Shown here one piece after another: positions 9,436 through 20,863 of a DNA stretch of 64,000 bases. The translations under genes and the position numbers were made by a program. Numbering within the stretch: position 1 is the first letter of the stretch; every line of letters begins with the position of its first letter. This DNA comes from Carnegiea gigantea (Eukaryota > Streptophyta > Magnoliopsida > Caryophyllales > Cactaceae), in NCBI GenBank assembly GCA_029747015.1, contig JAKOGI010001336.1, forward strand, positions 1-64,000. The letters run 5' to 3'. Under the pieces are notes generated by a model. The model did no database searches. It had not been told where the DNA came from and saw only the letters and a list, made by a program, of their open reading frames with translations.

Positions 9436-11047
9436 TGTTGAGTTATTATATTTAGTTTTGATGATAACAAATCTAAGTGTATGTAAAAATTTGTCCTAGT
9501 AATGTTGCTCCAAACACGGTCTCCAAACAGGCCTAACTGGTGTTTATGTTCTTTATTATACTAACTGGTTTGCTACATGTGAGAACAAGTCTTCAAAACA
9601 GGTTTTACTTGGTGATTCTATATTAAGTCAAGAACACCATCTCGACAGTTGATTGTAAGACATGTTCCTGAACTCTAGCAATGGAAAGAACGACCCCAGC
9701 AAACAAGGTGGCCTTGGTGTTCACAGCAGCACCATAAATCTTGGACAAGATGACATTCAAAACAAGAAGTCTTGGGTATATAGGTTTTATTTATTTAGAC
9801 TCTTGTTAATATGCCAATATTGAAAACATCATTTTAAACACCTCTTGAATCGGTATTTGCGCTAAGTGCTTCAGAACACCAGTTGCGAACAACCCTGCGA
9901 ACAGGGTGCCTAGGGTGTTTCTGAACTGCAGTAGCCACACCCGGTTATCTTTGAAAATTTATTTTAGTTGGCTAAGATCTCCAGATTACTTTCCTTGAAT
10001 TTCAAAACTGCTATTTCTCTGGAAAGGATATTTCTTGAAAATATTATGGGAGATTTTCGAAAATAAGTTTTGGGAGATTTGCCAAAACTTAAAGATTTCC
10101 TTTGACCATATTTTCGGATATGGTAAAGTTTCAAAAGCTGAAAATTTCTGGTTGCTTTTTTGAATCCACCTCACGGTTATGGGAAGATAAGGGTTATCTT
10201 TTAAGATATCAAATCCCTTATATTTTGGCAAAATTTTATCACTAGCCGTAGGAGAACATTTCCTGATTGAAAATCGTTTTCTATACTTAGCTGATTCTGT
10301 GGCTTATGACCGTTGGTTTTTGTGTTTAAAAACCTCAGCTTTTTCTCTTCCAGTAGACACACAACACACGAGAAAAGAGCAGATAGAAAACTCAGGTTGA
10401 ATTTGCTTAAACACAGCTTTTTGAAAAATTCAGGAAAAAATCAGAAAACACGGTTTACACTCAAAGATTCTTGAGCTTCATTCTGAAAAGCAAGCCGTGA
10501 CAAGCTGTGTTTGATTTTGAGTTTTCAAACCATTGGCATAATAGGATCTTCATTGTACCTTACATCTGCTTAGTAAGAAGCACCCCCTGTAAGGTGTTTG
10601 TAACCCTGATCTTGAATCAGAAAAGTGAGTGAGTGTGTCCTAGTTGTGTGGACTTGGACGTGTCTAATCTTGCGAAGGTTGGACGTGGTGTAACCTGTCT
10701 TTGGGAAGAAGGTTACGTGGTTGCAAGTTGTAACAAGGTGTGTTACATTTGTAACGTGTGAAGCCCGTTAGTGAAAGTGGTTAAATCCTACACGAGGTAG
10801 GTCGTGGTTTTTCACACCTCAGTTGGGCTAGAGGTGTTTTCCACGTAAAAATTGTGTGTGCTTTATTTTTCGCATTTATCTTGGTGATTTTCGCATCTGC
10901 AATAATTGAGAACACCCCGTGCAAACAAGCTATCAGGGTGTTTGTCATTTGAAAACAACCTCTACTAGGGTGTTTGTTATTTACAACGCGAAAATCAGAC
11001 ACCACAATTCACCCCCCTCTTGTGGTTGTATACTCACGAATTCAACA
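9436..11047 (+). repeat. 3' LTR of the Copia element
   Basis: It starts TGTTGA and ends TCAACA. It is 35 bp longer than the 5' LTR through small indels. Motif copies are at 9511-9531, 9583-9602, 9887-9906 and 10910-10929, at the same relative places as in the 5' LTR. The TTTAAAAACC promoter-like box is at 10325-10334. Divergence from the 5' LTR is uneven (see findings). Confidence 0.93.
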
Positions 11048-13430
11048 AATGTTCAGGTTCTATCTCTATTGACATCTTTAATTGGCTGAATATGTACTAA
11101 GTGCTTTTCTGAGTGTTATCTTTATTTCTATCTTTATCCACTCAAGAGAGCACATAGAATCAACTAACTTTTAAAAAGTTCAAAAAAAAAGAGAATCAAA
11201 AGGGAAAAAAAAAAAGACTAATAGTTTCGGACTTGATTTTAAAGATACTCTCGTGATTTTTGCTACGTGGGTTGAAATTTATACTTACGATTTGTTATGT
11301 GGTTTCAACGTGTGCTTAATTTGCTTGAACTTTGGCTTATTGACTTAGTTAAGGTTGGAAATGCTTGATAATAAGTTATGGGTTGGTAGTGAATTGATAT
11401 ATGTGATTTGGAGTGTAGTTGGATAACCTGATTTTCTTCAATGATCTTGTTCTCTTGGATGAGTTGAATGAATAATATGCATTAAAGTTATGCTTTGCTT
11501 GAGGACTAGCAAAGTTTTGGTGTGAGAGAGTTGATTATTGATATTATATATGTAATTTTCTCCTTCATTTTACCTACTTTTAAGTCTTTGAAATTATTTT
11601 TATGAGTAAATAATCCGCAATTCAAATGATTTTCATGTGAGAATTAAATAAACAAATTTGGGTATAAAGTTCATCAATTTTGCTCAACTTGACCCAACTC
11701 CAAACAGTGTTATAACCTAGCCCAGCAGCATGAAAACAAAAGAAAAAGAAAAGGGAAAACAAGAAAGAACTAATGTCTAGTTGTTTGAGATATTATTGTC
11801 CAGGAAGCGCAGACTAGGTGGCCTGTCTTAGCAGCCCAAGCACTTGTAGCAAGCTCTCTTTTGCTCTCTCACTCTCCCTCCTTTCTCATCTAACCCACGT
11901 CGGCTTGCTCAAATGGCCTAATGGCGAACTTTAGCACCTTAGCATCAGCCAACAACTCGTTTACCCTCTCTTTCCTTAGCCCTTTACTCCCTCTGCCTAG
12001 GCTTGTTTGTGCGGCCTCGTTCGAGCCTGCTACGCGACTAGCTAGATAAGGCTCCAGCTCTTCTCTCTCTCTCTCCTCTCCTACTTACTTACTTTCCTTC
12101 TCTTCACCGTATGGGCTAATTTGCGCGGCCTGATTCGAAGCCCTTCAGCAAACACGTCCATACTCGCCTGCTGCACACTCGGCCCAATGTCCCTCTCTCC
12201 CCCTTGTCCATGCGTGAAGGCCCAGCCATGCCCAGCTAGAGTAGCCCATCACTCCTAGCATCAGCACATGACCTAGATGCTAAATTTTCCTCTTATGAGC
12301 AAGGCTTAGTTAACCATAATTAATTAAAATTAATTTTATGGTTATGACAAGCCTGTTTTCATACAATACAACAGCCAAGAATTAATTGAAATTAATTTTT
12401 TATTAATTTTTGGGCACCAAAATGGGTTAGATTTCCACTATAAAAAGGGGTCATGGGTTGGAATCATTCATTCACCCACTCATGCCCTCATTCAAGCATC
12501 CAAGCATTCTCTCGTTCTCTCACCTTCCATCTTTCAATTTTTAAAGAGTCTTTTGTAAGACAAAATCATTTGGGTTGAAGGGTTTAGAAGAAGCTTTGTT
12601 AGCTATTTTTCTATTCTTTTCTCACTTTATTTGTCAGTCAAATTTGAGAGTTTACACTTAATTTTATCATTTTGTGTAGTTAAGTACTAATGTTTGAGCA
12701 TATGAAGTCAAATAGCAATGGTGGTTTTGCTAACTATAACTAGCTAAATTACTTCTATCTAGGATTATGCTGGATCCTTAATAATAATATTTTCACTAAT
12801 TTCTTTTTGGGTTATTTTGTCTCTTTAGTTGCATAATTTTGGGTTTATACTTGATCTCAACCTATCTATGCATCTTAGTACTATAGTTTACTCATGTTGA
12901 CTACAAGAGTTTAATTTGCTATCTCAAATGCATATTAGACCTTATAGGCTAATGTGATGATTATGTAATTGGACTTAAAATTATAATTGTTAAAATTGAA
13001 TAATTTATACTAGAAATTAGATGAGTTATGTCTAAAAAAATATTCATGCTAAACCACTAGATAAATAATCTTATTTAATAATTATAATTACTTTTTTAAT
13101 TTATGACCTAATGCTTGTAGCTTAGGTTGAACAAGAGACAAATTGAATCCTTATTTGAATTAGTAATTCAATATTTGCATCAATGGTGAAATTTGAAGTC
13201 CTAGATCATTCTCTAATCTGATTTCTCTGTACTTGTCACATTTTCTTTTCTTCTGTTCCTTAAATTCATGTTGATAACTAAACTCCTCAATTAACTTATT
13301 CTTTATAATTGGAAAAGTTGAAATTCAAAATCAATATTGTTCCTCACGGGATCAACATCCCATACTCACTAGTTTATAATTAACCTTGTGCACTTGTAAT
13401 AAAAAAGGGTTTTTAAAACTAAGCATAAAA
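11048..13430 (+). mobile_element. 3' end and LTR of an older Athila/Tat-like Gypsy element
   Basis: At 11495-11531 the sequence reads like the 3' end of plant Athila/Tat elements: a 'gcttgaggactagcaaag' block, then a purine-rich GTGTGAGAGAG, then TTGAT. An LTR-like stretch starts near 11532. It contains a CTATAAAAAGG box (about 12440), a transcribed-type pyrimidine-rich stretch, and an end near 13340-13430 with 'gggatcaacatccc' and 'cttgtgcacttg' like other LTR ends of this group. The Copia element at 123-11047 seems to have inserted in its internal region; the other half lies outside the window. Exact LTR ends are uncertain. Confidence 0.5.
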
Positions 13431-14666
13431 TCGACATCAGAGAGGGCTGACCTCAAGTCAACCCAACTTACTTTTCACATTCAAGAATGCACGACAAGCT
13501 TACATGAATGAGATTGTATATTCAAACATTCTAATAATAAGTGTATGCAAAAAAACTCATTTGAATTTTGCAATATTAGACTATCACTTTGTGCACGTTG
13601 GAAAAACAATTGGCAAACAAAATGCTAGGGCATAGTTGTAATCTTCGAAGACGGTTAAGCTTTTATGTGCTCAATAAGCACATCCCCTTACCAGGGCTAA
13701 CTCAATGGCTCTATAACCATTTCCATCATAGAAAAATTTTTTACATTCACTCTCTTTGTGTGTCACCATGTCATTTACAAAATTGAACCTTATGTATAAT
13801 CCGATTGGTCTTATCACAATAATCAAGGTGCTTGGAACATGTGATCACAATTTATCCCAATAAACTATTCCTGGATAGTACTATTTGGTCCACAAACCAA
13901 ATAATGCAAGTACCTCTTCAACAAAAGAGACTTTTGTGCTTTTAAGGAAAGCTATAAGCTCATCTCATAATAAGGCAACATGTGACTAATTCTTTCACTT
14001 TATTACAATTGCTAACTAAGAAGACATATTTGGAGGTTCATTTGTCATCTAAACCCACCACAGTCAAGACCATTGCACCCTTTTGATGCAAGTTATTGCC
14101 TGTATGCCTAAAACGCATAATCGAAGGTTCCTTTCTGGTTCCTCAGGAATTAACTGTTTGCGTTATATTAGTCTTAGGTCTAGTTAATATCTATGTAAAG
14201 ATACCATGTCTAATATGCACCAAATCATGAATTAGACTTCTAACCACATCTAACAAAGCAAGTTGTACTTATTAGTCCTTTTTCTAATAGAGTGTGCACA
14301 CATTTTTTGTAGGGCCTCGCCTTTGTTGATGTGAGTACTAATAGGGTCATAGTTGTGTGTATTAGATTATTCGAAGACTTTTTGATGTCATTCTCTTTAG
14401 GAAAAAGAATAACCTCTTTGATATTCTCTCAAAAACTTTATTTCGAGAGCATACGCTACTTTACCCATATTAATCATCTCAAAGTTAGAATATGACAAGG
14501 GCTTTTGCCTCACTTAGTAACTCTACACCATTTATAGCTATTAGGTAAGTCATCCGCATATAATGACTTGACTGTAAAATTGCTTTTGGGCCCGTTGGTA
14601 TCAATGACAATGTAGCCACTAAGGATAACCACACTGTGAAAAACAAGCATACTAATCCATTGAAGA
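13431..14666. other. Unidentified AT-rich intergenic DNA
   Basis: I found no ORF with recognisable motifs, no RNA gene and no clear repeat. It has the look of strongly decayed transposon sequence. Confidence 0.5.
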
Positions 14667-14674
14667 GATGTTAA

Positions 14675-15743
14675 TAGACCTATCAATTCGGGCGGGTAGG
14701 TTAAATACGAGTCGGGTGTATTCGGGTTCGGGTAAAATACGAGTTAGGTATATTTCGAGTTCGAGTAAAATACGGGCAGGCGTATTTCAGTTTTATGGGT
14801 TTCGGATCAACCCAACGGGTTTGAAGCGCCTTTTTAGTGAATTATTTCTTTTTTTGTCAAAATCAAAAAATTGGCATATTTATTACTCAAAATTGCCTGT
14901 ATTTAATGAACAAGCATTGTAATTGTAATTTTTTCAAAGAATATTAAAAATATCCAAACTTTTCAATATGATATATGAAATTCATGTACGGGTGAAAAAC
15001 GAGTCACATTTGGATGGGTTGGCCTATATATTAAAATATTAATAATTAGTCAGGTCATTCATGGGTCGGCCTATCTAAAGCATGTAAACGAGTCGAAGCG
15101 GTTCAACCCATTAATAGCCCATTTAATAATTTGATATTTCGTTAATCAACCTAACATTACCTAATCAGGCATGCTTTATTAGTACGTTGATTCTAACATG
15201 AACATAAGTTGGTCCATTGCCCAACATTGCATCAGATTCGAGATTAATTAGAAAGAATCCAAACGCAAGAATATTGTCTATGCGCAAGTTATTATAATTA
15301 TCTATTAATTCTAAAATCAAAATTTTAGATTATTATGGAATGATCTTATTTAAAATTTTTCTTAATATTAGAGTTGTTTCATGGCCATTTTCTAAAATTG
15401 CACCATTTATAAGTTGTATATGACGTTGTTTTATGAGTAAAAATGGGAACCATTGTCTAATTTGCGAAGGGATGTGATAATTGTATAACGTCTCTCTAAA
15501 CGACTCGTTATAATGAGAAACTATTATTGTTAAAAGGAAAAAATTAAAGAAAATAAAAAGTAAGTATATAATATTCGAGTCGAGTAGGTGGGTTCGGGTT
15601 CGGGTTGGGTTTGACCCAAAAATTTATGGGTCTTCGAGTTTGGTTTATTTTGAGTTCGGGTCGACAAAATCATATTCAAAATCCAAAACTTTCGGGCGAG
15701 TTTGGGTCGGGTTTTCGAGTCGGATCAATTTTTGCCAGGTCTA
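14675..15743. mobile_element. Non-autonomous hAT-like DNA transposon
   Basis: The ends are TAGACCTATC on the left and, reversed, TAGACCTGGC on the right. Both subterminal regions are crowded with CGGGT/GGGTT-type repeats ('ttcgggttcgggt'), as in plant hAT elements. Flanking 8-mers are GATGTTAA (14667-14674) and GATGCTAA (15744-15751), an 8-bp target duplication with one mismatch. The 1.07 kb interior encodes no transposase. Confidence 0.8.
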
Positions 15744-15751
15744 GATGCTAA

Positions 15752-17001
15752 GATCATAATTGACTTGATATGTCCACAAACCTCATGTTTATGACTCTTT
15801 TTAGTGGAACGTCGCTTAGATCCCCTTTGAGATTAGTATTTACACACCCATATGATATGACTGTAGGCTCAAACTAGCGATAATAGCTGGTGAAAGGTGA
15901 AATTAGGATAAAGCACACAATAAGTGGGAAAAACTCTTTTTGTAGTTGATCCTATCCTACTGTGCATACCCTTTTGCAACAAGTTGAGCTTAATGCCAAC
16001 TATGTCATTAGCCTTAACATTTAAGAATCAATATGTTCTCAAATTAGCCTTAACATTTAAGAATCAATATGTTCTCAAATAACCTTGTGTCCTAAAAGGC
16101 CAACCAATTCTTCACCTTTATTTACTCCGTTTTATTTCCATTACATTAATCAACTGATCCTTTAGAAGGGTCAGAAAGGGCATCTTTGGTAGTTTTCATT
16201 TTGTGGGAGTGTCATGGAGGAATGCTTTCTAACAACCATGTCTTAGTAGAGATTCATATAATCTCAAATCGTTCCTCTTCGGATCGATTTTACTCCCACT
16301 CAAACCAAGACCAATCATCTTGCTTCCACTTGGAACAAGAAATAGAATTTCCTACCACTTGGAACAAGAATAGCATCACTTTCATTCGCTCTTGATGATG
16401 AAGGTGGACCTTGATTACAAACTTATTCATCATCAATTAAAATCTCCCATTCGAATGAAGGAATCAGATTCGATTTGGAAAACTAATAGAGATAAGTCTT
16501 AACCTATCTCACCCTTCTTTAGAAATCCATTCTTTAGTATGTGATATATATTGGTTAAATTTTAGTTGCACTTCCATTATCTTATAGCTCAATGGGTACA
16601 AAACCCTTTCAAGGTTAGAGTATTCCATAAGGACATTCTTCCTTCCCCCATTGGCACTCCACAAGAGGGGTTGTGTTCATGGGCTGTATACCCCTGAGGT
16701 CCAAAGACTCTGAGACTGGGCTCTAATCCATAACTCATATAGAGTGGTAGCAACTTACTTTATAAGAACAAGGTTACAACCATATATTGCGATAGGAGAT
16801 TCACAAATTTTGTCCAATTATTGATCATACCATATCAGGGAGTATTACATTTTCTTTCTCCAAAACAACATTTTGTCGTGGGCTTTTAAGATAGTTAGCT
16901 AATAAACTATCCATTTTTCATCACAATATCTAACAAAATAATGCCAATAAATGTTTCACAATGATTTGGTCTTTGAGGTCTTAACCTCTTGGGTTTATTT
17001 G
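15752..17001. other. Unidentified AT-rich DNA
   Basis: No coding region could be supported. It holds one perfect 36-bp tandem duplication (listed separately). It may be the other side of the Copia remnant seen after 29872, but I could not show this from translations. Confidence 0.45.
16008..16079. repeat. Perfect 36-bp tandem duplication
   Basis: The 36-bp unit starting TTAGCCTTAACATTTAAG occurs at 16008-16043 and again, without change, at 16044-16079. This implies a recent slip. Confidence 0.92.
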
Positions 17002-17006
17002 ATTTT

Positions 17007-18409
17007 TGTTTAACATAAGATTATGTCATTTTATACCCTTTTATTATCTAATATTTGCTTGAAATAAATCATTAAATTAGGATTTTAATATATATATTAT
17101 TTATTTTGTAAAAATTTGGAAATTTAAAGGAAATGGCTAAATTGCTTACCAAAAAAAGGATTCATTGCATCAGTTTTGAAAATAAGAAGAAGCAAGAAAG
17201 GGAAGAGGCTAATGGCCTAACCCACCCATCAACTTAGCTCCCCCAACCATTCTTCTTTTCTTCGTCCTCTTCGCGTAGGCCAGCTTCTCCCTTCTTGCCT
17301 CACCCTCTACCTAGCCCAACCCGTGGCCCAAGTTGCATGCCCAGAGGCCCATTCCTCTCAACATTCTCTTTCTTCTTTCTCTGCTCCGTTTTGGGCCTGC
17401 TCCTCCTAGCCAGTGCGGCCCCGTTCACAGTCTTTGTTTCACGTGAGTCTGCAAGCCTTTCCCAGCTTATTTCTCTCTCCCTCACTTAATTATGCACGTC
17501 AGCCTCACGTGACAAATTCCTCCCTTTCTTCCCCCTTCTTCTCTTTTCTCTTTCCTTAGTAAACCTAGAAAAATCTGATACCATGGCTACTATGTTACCT
17601 CTTCTTCTTCATCACAGCCCTAGTAATCCTCATGGCCTCCTTTCTCTTTCTCCTTCTTCAATCATCGTCATTAATTCTCCCATTATCACTCCCATCTATT
17701 AGTCTTCATCGTCACCAACAATTTGGCAGTTTCAAGACTTTATTTCAAGAATTAAGTGCAGAAATGAGGGGTTGGAAGAGGTTTTACTTAGCTATAATTC
17801 GAAAAAGCAGAGGCAGATAGGAGGAGTAGGGCTTTAGTCTTATTTTTCTTCAATTTCATTAGGTTTTCAGATTTAGTTGTTTTTCAGAATTAAGGGGTTT
17901 ATGTAATTCTTTACAGATTGGCTTAATTTGAGGCAGTAATGCGATACTTTTGGAATAGGAATCTCCAGCAATTGATCCAACTCTATGTTCACTTTGTTTC
18001 CTAGTTGCGATATATATATTCAGTCTGCTGAGTTTCTACTTGAATTCACTTTTTGGTTTGTTGGCTTTATTTTGATTCGTGAGTTTGGTTCAGATTCGCT
18101 TTCCAAATTTCCTAGTTCTACTGCACTATTCACCTTGTGCTTGGTTTGAATCAGCATTCGATAGATTTCTGATTGCTTAGTATTTTGGTTTGGCATTCAA
18201 TAACAGTTCATATGTTTGTAAGATTGATGGCTATTGTGATGAATAATTTAGTCCACTGCACTTTGGTTAGTAACTATGTTTTGGGTTAATTACTTGTTAC
18301 GTCAATGTTAGAATGGTAATTCTTATCTAGACTTAATTTCGTAATCCATTCCTAAGGATCGACCCTTAAGTGCTACAACGAGACTTGTGCACTCGTAAAA
18401 ATTATAGCA
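17007..18409 (+). repeat. 5' LTR of Gypsy element 1
   Basis: It begins TGTTTAACAT and ends ATTATAGCA. It aligns throughout with 28473-29867, including the 'ggaagaggc' block, a pyrimidine-rich transcribed-like region and the GGATCGACCC(T)TAAG stretch near the end. Short ORFs within it are not conserved in frame between the two LTRs. Confidence 0.85.
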
Positions 18410-18415
18410 AGTTTT

Positions 18416-18434
18416 TGGCATCATTGCCGTGGAT
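18416..18434 (+). other. Primer binding site, degenerate tRNA-Asp type
   Basis: TGGCATCATTGCCGTGGAT follows the LTR after six bases. The usual Athila/Tat site is TGGCGCCGTTGCCGGGGA. The intact equivalent is in the second Gypsy element at 36983. Confidence 0.75.
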
Positions 18435-19002
18435 GAATTTGTGAAATTAGGTTGTGTTGAGTCGTAGTTGAATTGTTTGAGTCATTTTTATTTCTTTTCA
18501 TACTTTTTACTTTCAGTTTTTAGTGTGTGTTTATTTAGTTTTAGTTGTTTTAGTTTAATGTAGATTTCTTTTCTTTTTTATTTTTGATTCGAGTTGGTAT
18601 TTTGATTTTAATTTTGTTTAATTTAATTTTAGTTTTTCGTGATTATTTGCTACGGGAAAAAAAAAATTCACATCTAATAGTTATGGTGTTGTGGACTGAT
18701 GCATGGCAGAACAGAAGAGGAAAAAAATCATCCAATGCAGGTTTTTCAGATTTTTAGTTTCTGTTTGAATTTTTCGGTACTATTCTTGTGCGTATTTTGC
18801 TAATATGATATTTTTAGTGGATTCTTAGGGATATTTACGGTATAGGTGACTTTTCACGGAATGTTTAGCATTTTTGGAATTTTATGTGATTTTTAGAAAT
18901 AATTTTCTATCTGGAATTTTCTGCACTATTCAAGGATAGAAAAAATTGAAAAAAAATATATATATTTATGTTCCTTGTCATTATGGGGAATTTTCTATGT
19001 AT

Positions 19003-20601
19003 CAACAACAACAATAACAACAACAACAACTCCCAGTGTGGGTCCCGCTTTCACGGGGTCTGGGGAGATCCAGCTGTAGGCAACCTTACCTCTACCGGCA
19101 TTCCTACCCGTAGAGAAGCTAATTCCAAGAGACCCACGAAAAGAGTTTTGAGAAAATATTTTATAGACGAAAGAATTTGCGAAAATATTTAATGGGAAAA
19201 CATTTAATAGAGGAAAGATTCTATAGCAAGGGATGCCCGAGGTAAATAAAGGATAAATACAAGATCAATCGCTGAAGCTATGAAATAAAAGGACAATATA
19301 ATAGAGGAAGACAATATACCTGGACGACCAGCAGTAAGCAAACGAGACTCTTCTCGAAAGACAGTACAACCTGTATACAAACACCAAATACGAAAAAAAC
19401 CTCTACCAGCACAAAGCCCCTGCAACCAAAAGGAAACTACAGGTTCGGCTCTCCGCTATCTACGGTCTTAATTCTATCCCGCCACAACTTCCTATCCTGA
19501 GCCATGTCCTCCGTCAAACCGACAACTTTCAAGTCCTCCTTAATCCCCACGTCCAAGTTCTTCTTTGGTCTTCCCCTCCCTCTTCTGCCTATGGGGATGC
19601 TGATCCTCTCGCATCTCCTCACTGGAGCGTCCACACTCCTCCTCTTCACATGACCAAACCATCGGAGTCTTGTTTCTCTCAACTTATCTCCGATAGGAGC
19701 TACTTTAACTAAGTCCCTGATAACTCCATTCCTAATTTTGTCTATTCTCGTATAACCACACATCCACCTTAACATCCTCATCTCTGCTACCGTCAGCCTT
19801 TGAACTTACGTCTTTTTTAGCGGCCAACATTCCAATCCATTGAGAACGGCCGATCTAACTACCACGCGATAAACTTTGCCTTTCAATCCAAAGGGCACCC
19901 TCTTATCACACAGCACCCCTGAGGTATACTTCCATTTTTGCCAGCCTACTTTTATTCGCTGGGTAATATCTTCGTCAATATCCCCATTCTGCTGAATGAT
20001 CAAGCCTAGATACTTAAACTTATCGACCTTAGGTATCGGCCTCCCATCCAGGGTGACTTCTCCCCCTGCTTCTACCCTTCCACTGAAACAACAATGAAAG
20101 TACTCCATCTTCAATCTACTCACTCTAAAACCTCTAGATTCCAGAGTGTGCCTCCATCGCTCCAACTTGTCATTCACTCCTTGTCTGGTCTCATCAATAA
20201 GAACAATGTCATCTGCAAAAAGCATACTCCAAGGTAACTCATCCTGAATCCCTCTTGTAAGTTCATCCATAACTAGAGTGAACAGAAAAGGGCTCAAGGC
20301 GGAACCCTGATACAGGCCCCTACCAATGAAGAAGTCATTGGTGACCCCTCCTGGCGTCCTAACACTCGTCCTACCTCCCTCGTACATATCCTTAATAACT
20401 CGAGTATACAAGGGTAGCACTCATTTCTCCTCCAGGCATCTCCTTAAAACTTCACGAGGAACTCTATCATAAGCTTTCTCCAGGTCAATGAACACCATGT
20501 GGAGATCCACTCTTTTATCTCTATACAAACCCATGAGTTTTCTAAGAAGGTAAATCGCCTCCATGGTCGACCTTCCTGGCATAAAACCAAATTGGTTCTC
20601 T
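19003..20601 (-). mobile_element. 5'-truncated RTE-type LINE
   Basis: The insertion is flanked by a perfect 15-bp duplication, GAATTTTCTATGTAT (18988-19002 and 20602-20616). Read on the minus strand, it starts inside a reverse transcriptase (FGFMPGRSTMEAIYLL, AYDRVP, then the catalytic FADDIVL). It then runs through a C-terminal WFGHVKRR / GRRGRGRPKK region and ends in the typical plant RTE 3' tail (AGACCCCGTGAAAGCGGGAC, then GTTGTTGTT repeats). It sits in the 5' internal region of Gypsy element 1, so it is younger. Confidence 0.92.
19437..20601 (-). pseudogene. LINE ORF2 fragment: reverse transcriptase C-terminal half
   Basis: One reading frame runs from the 5' truncation to a stop at 19437, broken by stops near 20424 and at 19806-19808. 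The RT motifs for primer grip and active site are present: [29 protein letters not shown] and [13 protein letters not shown]. The thumb and C-terminal region (MRMLRWMCGYTR, RLRWFGHVKRR, RRGRGRPKK) are those of plant RTE-clade LINEs. No endonuclease is present because of the 5' truncation. Confidence 0.88.
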
Positions 20602-20863
20602 GAATTTTCTATGTATACATTTCTAATTTTGGAGCTTGATTTTCTATTTTAATTTTACTTTTAGCTTTTGCTTGTTTAGGTTTTAGATTATTTTCTATTT
20701 TCTTTTAGTTTATTTTGTGTTTTCTCTTGTTGTTTCATTATAGGTTGGGTTTACTTTCTGCCTTATGTGCAAAAGGAAGAAAGATGGAAACAATGAAAAA
20801 CTGAAAAAAAAAATTAGAAAAAGAAAAAGACCAAAAATATTTTTGTGAGAGTGTGGAATTTAT

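Larger units (their letters stand above)
123..11047 (+). mobile_element. Sirevirus-like Ty1/Copia LTR retrotransposon, near full length, coding region broken
   Basis: The element has two long LTRs that start TGTTGA and end TCAACA, a tRNA-Met primer site just after the 5' LTR, and purine tracts just before the 3' LTR. The order gag, protease, integrase, reverse transcriptase, RNase H is that of Copia. A further ORF block with a coiled-coil end follows RNase H, and there are two purine tracts and a long gag with two spaced CCHC knuckles; these are traits of the Sirevirus lineage. The 5-bp flanks differ (TATAT on the left, AATGT on the right), so no target-site duplication is visible. The copy is not autonomous as it stands: pol has an in-frame stop and a frameshift, and the env-like ORF has two frame changes. 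It lies inside an older Gypsy element whose 3' part continues at 11048. Confidence 0.93.

Noticed and set aside
13589..13786. 65-codon plus-strand ORF
   Set aside because: No known motif, unusual composition for a gene, and surrounded by decayed repeats.
16590..16760. Minus-strand trace that might be Copia pol
   Set aside because: Translations gave no firm motif, so I left the region unidentified.
17632..17820. Small hydrophobic ORF in both LTRs of Gypsy element 1 (also 29084-29320)
   Set aside because: The frames and lengths differ between the two LTRs and the segment is in the transcribed LTR leader; no evidence of a protein.
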